Below, piece after piece: positions 5,506 through 10,704 of a stretch of 10,704 nt of DNA; position 1 is the stretch's first letter; each line of letters opens with the position of its first letter. Source of the stretch: Acidobacteriota bacterium (GTDB taxonomy: Bacteria > Acidobacteriota > Holophagae > Holophagales > Holophagaceae); the NCBI GenBank assembly GCA_021778785.1, contig JAJYBX010000026.1, positions 304 to 11,007 of the forward strand, in the 5' to 3' direction. The position numbers were made by a program, and so were the translations under genes. A model generated the notes under the pieces. That model did not search any database. It was not told the DNA's origin and saw only the letters and a list, made by a program, of their open reading frames with translations.

Positions 5506-6533
5506 GCGGCGAGGCCGCCACCCGGGTCCAGGCGGACCTGGCGCGGCTGCTTCCCCTCCTGGACGCCCGGCTCACCACGTCCTTCCAGGATGGCGAGGCC
5601 GCCCGCCTGGCCGAGGCCATGCGCTACAGCCTGGAGGCCGGCGGCAAGCGGGTGCGCCCCGTGCTCTGCCTGCTGGCCGCCGAGGCCGTGGGCGGGCGGA
5701 CGGAGGATGCCCTGCCCGGGGCCCTGGCCCTGGAATACATCCACACCTACTCCCTCATCCACGACGACCTGCCGGCCATGGACGACGACGACCTCCGCCG
5801 GGGCCGCCCCACGAGCCACAAGGTGTACGGCGAGGGGCACGCCATCCTGGCGGGGGACGGCCTGCTCACCGAGGCCTTCCGCGTGCTGGCCGCCGGGCCC
5901 GGCGATCCGGCCACCCTGCTGGAGGCCACCGTCCTGCTGGCCGAGGCCGCGGGCTGGCGGGGCATGGTGGGCGGCCAGGCCCTGGACCTGGAGGGCGAAG
6001 CACGAGCGAAGACCCACCGGCTCGCGAAGCGAGATGGCCCGAAGGGCGAGGCCCAGGGAGGCTCCGCCTCCACGAGAGCAGCGAGTGGGAAGGCGCTCCA
6101 AGAGGAGCGCCTGTCAGGCGGAGGGCCGAGTGAGGGCGAGACCCTCGACCACTACGACCTGGACCACCTCCGTCTCATCCACCGCCTCAAGACCGGCGCC
6201 CTGCTGCGGGCCTCCCTGGAGATGGGCGCGGTCCTGGGCGGTGCCTCCGCCGCCGATCGGACCGCCCTCCGCGCCACCGGCGAGGCCCTCGGCCTGGCCT
6301 TCCAGATCCAGGACGACATCCTCGACGCCACGGCCACGGACGCCGACCTGGGCAAGCGGGCCGGGAAGGACGCCGGCAGGGGTAAGATCACCTACCCGTC
6401 CCTCCTGGGCCTGGACGGCGCCCGCAGGGCCCTGGAGGAGGCGACCGAGACCGCCCTATGCCGACTAGCATCCCTTCCCAACCGGACTTCCCTGGAGGCC
6501 TGGGCCAGGTACTTGGCCCAGCGCGGGAAGTAG
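5502..6533 (+). CDS. ispA: Polyprenyl (farnesyl/geranylgeranyl) diphosphate synthase with in-frame insert
   Basis: A 343-aa trans-prenyltransferase that condenses DMAPP/IPP into farnesyl (or geranylgeranyl) diphosphate, feeding quinone, carotenoid and lipid-carrier synthesis. It shows GGKRVRP (47-53), the first Asp-rich motif DDLPAMD (88-94), GGQALDLEGE (157-166), the helix with LKTGALLRAS (229-238), and the second Asp-rich motif DDILD (271-275), so the catalytic residues are intact. Residues 167-213 are an extra 47-residue low-complexity segment between GGQALDLEGE and TLDHYDLDHL; without it the protein is 296 aa, normal for IspA. The insert is not expected in the family and lies in what should be a surface loop after a conserved helix, so activity may be retained. 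GTG start, overlapping xseB. Exact chain length of the product cannot be told from this sequence. Confidence 0.93.
   Translation: MSGEAATRVQADLARLLPLLDARLTTSFQDGEAARLAEAMRYSLEAGGKRVRPVLCLLAAEAVGGRTEDALPGALALEYIHTYSLIHDDLPAMDDDDLRRGRPTSHKVYGEGHAILAGDGLLTEAFRVLAAGPGDPATLLEATVLLAEAAGWRGMVGGQALDLEGEARAKTHRLAKRDGPKGEAQGGSASTRAASGKALQEERLSGGGPSEGETLDHYDLDHLRLIHRLKTGALLRASLEMGAVLGGASAADRTALRATGEALGLAFQIQDDILDATATDADLGKRAGKDAGRGKITYPSLLGLDGARRALEEATETALCRLASLPNRTSLEAWARYLAQRGK
5991..6139 (+). mobile_element. Putative palindromic insertion element inside ispA
   Basis: An exact 8-bp direct repeat GAGGGCGA flanks the insert (5991-5998 and 6132-6139); one copy plus the insert is 141 bp, or 47 codons, so the frame is kept. 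The insert holds small hairpins in series: CTCGC-GAA-GCGAG (6021-6033), GCCC-GAA-GGGC (6037-6047), GGAGGC-TCC-GCCTCC (6057-6071), and a 9-bp stem with AAGA loop (6091-6112). Twelve of its 47 codons end in A or T, against one of the 47 codons before it. This fits a small non-autonomous palindromic element that inserted in frame, as described in principle for Rickettsia palindromic elements. No transposase is nearby and no second copy is in this window; I recognise no named family. Alternative: an ancestral insertion of the lineage. Confidence 0.65.
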
Positions 6534-6541
6534 GGCGAACC

Positions 6542-8470
6542 ATGACCGGACCCGCGAGCCCCTATCCCCTGCTGGACTCCCTGTCCGCCCCCCAGCAGAT
6601 CCGCCACTTCACCCCCGCCCAGCTGGAGCAGCTGGCCGCGGAGGTGCGCGCCTTCCTCATCGCCTCGGTCTCCGAGACCGGCGGGCACTTCAGCTCCAAC
6701 CTCGGCACCGTCGAACTGACGGTGGCCCTCTTCCACCACTTCGACTTCCTGCAGGACCGCATCGTCTGGGACGTGGGCCACCAGGCCTACCCCCACAAGA
6801 TCCTCACGGGACGCAAGGACCGCTTCCCCACCCTGCGCATGCACCACGGGCTCTCGGGCTTCCTGAAGCGGGACGAGAGCCCCTACGACCACTTCGGGGC
6901 CGGCCACGCCAGCACCAGCATCTCCGCGGTGCTGGGCATGGCGAAGGCCCGGGACCTGCAGAAGCAGGACCACACCTGCATCGCCGTCATCGGGGACGGA
7001 TCCATGACCGCCGGCATGGCCTTCGAGGGCCTCAACCAGGCGGGCTACCTGGTCACCAGGAAATTCCTGGTGATCCTCAACGACAACGACATGAGCATCA
7101 ACCCCAACGTGGGCTCGCTCCAGGGCTACCTGAACCAGATCATGTCGGGGCAGTACTACCACCGCTGGCGGGACCGCATCGAGCACGCCATCAAGGCCAT
7201 CCCCCTGGAGGGGCTCAGCAAGGGCGTGGCCAAGGCCGCCAAATGGAGCGAGGAGAGCTTCAAGCGCCTCATGGTGCCCGGCCTGCTCTTCGAGGATCTG
7301 GGGTTCCGCTACATGGGCCCGGTGAACGGGCACGACGTGAACGCCGTCTCCAAGGCCCTGACCGAGGCCAAGGAGAAGATGAAGGACGGTCCCGTGCTCC
7401 TGCACGTGCAGACCAAGAAGGGCTACGGCTACGAGCCCGCCGTGCAGGATCCCCTGAAGTGGCACGGCGTCACCGCCTTCGATGCGGAGGCCGGCGAGAT
7501 CATCAAGGTGGTCCAGGACCCAGCGAAACCCGCGCCCCCGAGCTACACCTCGGTCTTCGGCAAGGCCCTGGTGGAGCTGGGCAAGCACGACGAGAAGATC
7601 GTGGGCATCACCGCCGCCATGCTCGACGGCACGGGGATGAACCTCTTCCAGAAGGCCCACCCCGACCGCTGCTTCGACGTGGGCATCGCCGAGCAGCACG
7701 CCGTGACCTTCGCCGCGGGCCTCGCGGCCCAGGGCATGCGGCCCGTCTGTGCCATCTACTCCACCTTCCTGCAGCGGGGCTTCGACCAGGTGGCCCATGA
7801 CGTGTGCATCCAGGACCTGCCCGTGACCTTCGCCCTGGACCGCGGCGGCATCGTGGGGGCCGACGGGCCCACCCACCACGGCCTCTACGACATGGCCTAC
7901 CTGCGCTGCCTGCCCAACATCGTGCTCATGGCCCCCAAGGACGAGAACGAGCTGCGGCGGATGCTCATGACCGCCCTCTACTGCGGCCATCCGGCGGCCC
8001 TGCGCTACCCCCGGGGCAGCGGCCTGGGCGTGCCCCTGGAGGAACCCATCACCGCCCTGCCCGTGGGCAAGGGGGAGCTGCTGCGGGAGGGCTCGGACCT
8101 GCTCCTCTGCGCCATCGGCTCCATGGTGGATCCGGCCCTGCGCACGGCCGAGGCCCTGGCGGCGGAGGGGATCTCCTGCGCCGTGATCAACGCCCGCTTC
8201 ATCAAGCCCCTGGACGCCGACCTCCTCCACACCTGGGCCCGCCCCTGCCGGGCGGTGGTGACCCTCGAGGAGGGCTGCGCCCCCGGCGGCTTCGGCGCCG
8301 CGGTGGCGGAGTCCCTGGCGGACGGCGGCCTGGTCCGCCCCCTGCTGCGCTGCGCGGTACCTGACCACCTGGTCCACCATGGCGATCCCAGGCGGCTGCT
8401 GGAGGAGGAGGGGCTCGATCCTGCCAGCCTGCTGCGACGGATCCGGGAATTCCACGGCACGCTCAAGTAA
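6542..8470 (+). CDS. dxs: 1-deoxy-D-xylulose-5-phosphate synthase
   Basis: A 642-aa thiamine-diphosphate enzyme that condenses pyruvate and glyceraldehyde 3-phosphate to DXP, the first and often rate-limiting step of the MEP isoprenoid pathway; it also feeds thiamine and pyridoxal synthesis. Seen are His49 in SETGGHF, His80 in DVGHQAYPHK, the ThDP-Mg motif GDGSMTAG...NDND (151-183), catalytic Glu384 in GIAEQHAV, and DGPTHHG (441-447) with the His of the E. coli active site. Length fits the family. The ATG at 6542 is chosen because AGGG (6532-6535, overlapping the ispA stop) lies 6 bases upstream and it begins just before the conserved SLS-APQQIRHF. A longer reading from 6458 overlaps ispA and is unneeded. 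Last gene of the xseB-ispA-dxs operon; no terminator is obvious after it. Confidence 0.97.
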   Translation: MTGPASPYPLLDSLSAPQQIRHFTPAQLEQLAAEVRAFLIASVSETGGHFSSNLGTVELTVALFHHFDFLQDRIVWDVGHQAYPHKILTGRKDRFPTLRMHHGLSGFLKRDESPYDHFGAGHASTSISAVLGMAKARDLQKQDHTCIAVIGDGSMTAGMAFEGLNQAGYLVTRKFLVILNDNDMSINPNVGSLQGYLNQIMSGQYYHRWRDRIEHAIKAIPLEGLSKGVAKAAKWSEESFKRLMVPGLLFEDLGFRYMGPVNGHDVNAVSKALTEAKEKMKDGPVLLHVQTKKGYGYEPAVQDPLKWHGVTAFDAEAGEIIKVVQDPAKPAPPSYTSVFGKALVELGKHDEKIVGITAAMLDGTGMNLFQKAHPDRCFDVGIAEQHAVTFAAGLAAQGMRPVCAIYSTFLQRGFDQVAHDVCIQDLPVTFALDRGGIVGADGPTHHGLYDMAYLRCLPNIVLMAPKDENELRRMLMTALYCGHPAALRYPRGSGLGVPLEEPITALPVGKGELLREGSDLLLCAIGSMVDPALRTAEALAAEGISCAVINARFIKPLDADLLHTWARPCRAVVTLEEGCAPGGFGAAVAESLADGGLVRPLLRCAVPDHLVHHGDPRRLLEEEGLDPASLLRRIREFHGTLK

Positions 8471-8543
8471 AACCTTGCGCACGGGGCGGGAAATTCCTAA
8501 GGTTTCACCTAACCCAGGTTCCGTTTCCAGGCTGAGGAGTTCC

Positions 8544-9440
8544 GTGAGGCTTCACCCGAGTCGTACCTTGACCCTCTGCGCCCTGGCCGTGGCCACCGTC
8601 CTCCTTCCCGCCCAGGGATGGGATGGCGCCACCCAGGCCCAGGGGTGGGCGCGCCAGGACAAGGACGACTCCTTCACCTTCTACGATCCCGGGGCGAAGG
8701 TCCTCCACACCTGGATGCGCGACGGCGGCGAGATCCGCACCATCCCCCTCGGCCGCCTGGAGACGCCTCCTTCCAAGTGGATCGTCGACCCCCGCGGCAA
8801 CGCCTGGGTGGTCGATGGCACCACCCTCACGCAGATCGAGCCCACGGGCCGCATCACGAAGACCATCAAGCTGCCTGCTGAAGTGGGAAGCGTCTGCTGG
8901 GACACCAAGGGCTTCGTCCTCTCCTTCAAGACCCAGGAGCCCTACCTCGAGAAGCGCCGCTATTCCGACGGGGACGATCTGTGGATCTTCGGCGCCAAGC
9001 CCGGCAACAAGGAGGCCCTCTCCAACCGGAACCTCCATCCCCTGCTGATGGATGATCTCGACCACATCCTGCTGGGGAACGGGAACGATCTGAACCTGAG
9101 CCTGATCAACGCCGACTCGGGCAAGAAGGAGGGCGAGACGGCCTTCAAGCTGGGCAAGGACCCTGCGCCCGCCTTCGCCGGGGGATCGCTGGACCGCGGC
9201 CCCCTCTGCCTCTGGAGCGGCAAGAACGTCGCGTTCGCCTCCCTGAAGGCCACGGACCTGCCGGACGCCGTCCGGGGCACCCTGCAAGGCCAGGTCCTCG
9301 CCCGCATCGACCTCACGTCCTCCGCCGTGGCGTTCCTCCCCACGGGGCTCGGGGACGACCACCTGCTGGTGGGTGTCCTCGAGGGCAATGCCGTGTTCGT
9401 GAATCCCAAGGGCGGGCTGCTGCTGGTGCCGGTGAAGTAG
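8544..9440 (+). CDS. Exported propeller-like protein of unknown function
   Basis: A 298-aa protein I do not recognise by name. The first about 24 residues look like a signal peptide (MRLHPSRTLTLCALAVATVLLPAQG). The mature part has repeated short strands such as WIVDPRGNAWVVDGTTLTQIEPTG and VCWDTKGFVLSFK, a pattern seen in NHL- or SMP-30/streptogramin-lyase-like beta-propellers, though the repeats are too diverged to count confidently. The start is GTG at 8544, preceded by GAGGAG (8534-8539); no better ATG precedes the hydrophobic segment. It starts 73 bp after dxs, in a gap with no strong terminator or promoter, so it may be cotranscribed or have a weak promoter of its own. Its stop at 9438-9440 abuts the stop of the convergent gene. 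Confidence 0.75.
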   Translation: MRLHPSRTLTLCALAVATVLLPAQGWDGATQAQGWARQDKDDSFTFYDPGAKVLHTWMRDGGEIRTIPLGRLETPPSKWIVDPRGNAWVVDGTTLTQIEPTGRITKTIKLPAEVGSVCWDTKGFVLSFKTQEPYLEKRRYSDGDDLWIFGAKPGNKEALSNRNLHPLLMDDLDHILLGNGNDLNLSLINADSGKKEGETAFKLGKDPAPAFAGGSLDRGPLCLWSGKNVAFASLKATDLPDAVRGTLQGQVLARIDLTSSAVAFLPTGLGDDHLLVGVLEGNAVFVNPKGGLLLVPVK

Positions 9441-10704
9441 CTACTTGGCCAGGAGGCGCTCCCGGTCCAGGTAGGGGATCGTGCGCCAGTTGTCCACCGT
9501 CGAGAGCGAGAGGCTGGGCCGCGAGAGGACGTACTCCAGCAGGAGGTTCCGCTGGAGGGCCTTGGTCACCAGGTCCGGCTGCCCCTTGAAGCCGATGGCC
9601 GCCATGTAGCCGCCGCCCCCCCTCAGGCGGTAGGTGCTCAGGGCCAGGGTGAAGACCTGATCCGGCCCCACGGGCCGGCCCTGGTAGCGGAGCCCCACCA
9701 CCCGGCTGCCCACGGGCTTGCCCAGGTCCAGGGCATAGGTCACGCCATCCACCGTGTCCACGTTGTAGAAGGGCATCTCGCGGTTGAAGAGATCCGGCTT
9801 CCAGCTGAAGTGGTAGGCCGTCGCCGCGCGCTCCCGGGAGAGCCGCAGCTGGGCGCCGGTGAGGTGGATGCGGGCCACCCGGTTGTCGAAGGGGAAGAGC
9901 GCGTAGAACTGGCGCACGCTGGTGGGCCCCTTGGGGATGAAGATCCCGGGGTCGGCGCAGGCCGCCGCGGAGAGCTGGGCCCCCGTGGCCTGGCGCTGGA
10001 CCTGGTGGACCAGCTGGGCCAGGGGCGTGTCCTCCATCCGGCCCCAGCGGCCGTCCAGATCCGTGAGCAGGGTCGTGGCCGGCGTGTCCAGGTAGCGGGT
10101 CGTGGCCGCCCTCAGGTCCGCCGTGAGACGCAGGACCTCGGCATCCACCGGCGTGTCCGCCGCGGGCCGGATCAGCCGGCCCTTGGCGGAGAGCACCCGC
10201 CAATGGCCGTCCTCCTGGCGGAGGTCCAGGTCCACCGCCGCCAGGGCCCGGCCATAGCACTGGGCCTGGAGGATCGGCACCCCCTTGTGTTCCGTCTGGA
10301 CCGCCGTGTGCGTGTGGCCCGTGAAGATGGCATCCAGGCCCGGCACCTGGTCCGCCAGGCGGAGCGCCTCGTTCTCGTCCCCCTCGCGGCCGTCCACCTT
10401 GCCCAGGCCGGAATGGAGCAGTGCGACCACCACATCGGCCTTCGTCTCCGCCTTCAGGCGCGGCACCAGGGTCCGGGCCGTGGCCACGATGTCCCGGAAG
10501 CGCAGGCCGGGATAATTCTCCGGCTCCTCCATCTGCGGGATGGCGGGGGTGGTGAAGCCCAGGATCAGGATCCGGACCCCCGCCATCGTCACGAGGGCCG
10601 AGGCGGGGAAGGCCCCGTGGCCCTGGGCATCCACCGTGTTGGCCGACAGGAAGGGGAACTTCGCCTCCTTCTCGGTCGAGCGCAGGAGGTCCAGACCGAA
10701 GTTG
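9441..10704 (-). CDS. 5'-nucleotidase / cyclic-nucleotide phosphodiesterase family protein, N-terminus beyond window
   Basis: The 3' part (420 residues) of a calcineurin-like two-domain nucleotidase; the gene continues past the right edge. The reading frame stays open to 10704 with NFGLDLLRSTEKEAKFPFLSAN, which follows the GNHE metal motif in this family, so the missing part is the signal peptide and first metal ligands. Visible are ALLHSG (metal-ligand His, about fragment residue 97), GHTHTAV (129-135), then the C-terminal substrate domain with FPFDN (270-274), LTGAQLR and STYRLRGGGGY (356-366). The tail TVDNWRTIPY resembles the CpdB-like 2',3'-cyclic-nucleotide phosphodiesterase/3'-nucleotidase branch more than classic UshA, which I hold lightly. 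Such enzymes are periplasmic and release nucleosides and phosphate for uptake. A link to deoC (deoxynucleoside salvage) is only thematic. Confidence 0.88.
   Translation of the reverse strand, partial: NFGLDLLRSTEKEAKFPFLSANTVDAQGHGAFPASALVTMAGVRILILGFTTPAIPQMEEPENYPGLRFRDIVATARTLVPRLKAETKADVVVALLHSGLGKVDGREGDENEALRLADQVPGLDAIFTGHTHTAVQTEHKGVPILQAQCYGRALAAVDLDLRQEDGHWRVLSAKGRLIRPAADTPVDAEVLRLTADLRAATTRYLDTPATTLLTDLDGRWGRMEDTPLAQLVHQVQRQATGAQLSAAACADPGIFIPKGPTSVRQFYALFPFDNRVARIHLTGAQLRLSRERAATAYHFSWKPDLFNREMPFYNVDTVDGVTYALDLGKPVGSRVVGLRYQGRPVGPDQVFTLALSTYRLRGGGGYMAAIGFKGQPDLVTKALQRNLLLEYVLSRPSLSLSTVDNWRTIPYLDRERLLAK

Noticed and set aside
6458..6541. Upstream ATG extending dxs by 28 codons into ispA
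   Set aside because: The added residues are not Dxs-like and overlap the conserved end of ispA; the ATG at 6542 has an AGGG site at proper spacing.
6392..8482. A 696-codon minus-strand frame opposite dxs
   Set aside because: Antisense frame typical of GC-rich genes; the plus strand has full-length Dxs with all active-site motifs.
8471..8543. Possible sigma70 promoter TTGCGC-N17-TAAGGT in the dxs downstream gap
   Set aside because: Each hexamer matches the consensus at only three of six positions, which is not enough to call.
10632..10634. GTG as the start of the nucleotidase gene
   Set aside because: The frame continues upstream to the window edge with family-typical sequence, so the true start is outside the window.

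Overview
This is a GC-rich bacterial chromosome segment with short intergenic gaps and strongly G/C-ending codons. The gene set is an mglB-mglA polarity module, an orphan sigma54-type response regulator, xseB-ispA-dxs, and secreted proteins of unknown function. Together with the close MglA/MglB resemblance to Myxococcus, it suggests an Acidobacteriota (Holophaga/Geothrix-like) or myxobacterial-type host. That assignment is inference; there is no rRNA or other phylogenetic marker here. All genes look chromosomal; I see no phage, insertion-sequence transposase, CRISPR or plasmid genes.

Left part, minus strand (about 50-2280). Read in the direction of transcription this is deoC (deoxyribose-phosphate aldolase), then mglB (roadblock GAP) and mglA (polarity GTPase). 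A tRNA-Asn(GTT) follows, with its own good sigma70-like promoter and a strong 20-bp terminator hairpin that begins inside the tRNA's CCA end. Bases 1-51 hold nothing I can name.

Middle, minus strand (2249-4383). A sigma54-dependent response regulator (receiver, AAA+, Fis-type HTH) is followed downstream by a secreted lysine/alanine/glutamate-rich repeat protein. The 159-bp gap between them looks like a complete sigma54 control region: a 9+3+9 palindrome, then an AT-rich stretch, then a -24/-12 element with exact GG-N10-GC spacing, about 40 bp before a good ribosome binding site. The regulator may control its neighbour.

Right part, plus strand (4475-9440). Divergent from the regulator is a small exported protein of unknown function, ending in a hairpin. 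The classic isoprenoid operon follows: xseB, ispA (GTGA overlap with xseB) and dxs (8 bp gap). Dxs makes DXP for the MEP pathway and IspA makes prenyl diphosphates from its products. The most unusual feature is in ispA: a 141-bp in-frame insert built of small hairpins, flanked by an exact 8-bp direct repeat, with foreign codon use. Removing it restores a normal-length IspA. It looks like a small mobile palindromic element that has become part of a protein. After dxs come an exported propeller-like protein of unknown function and, convergent with zero spacing, the 3' part of a periplasmic 5'-nucleotidase/cyclic-nucleotide phosphodiesterase gene that runs off the right edge.
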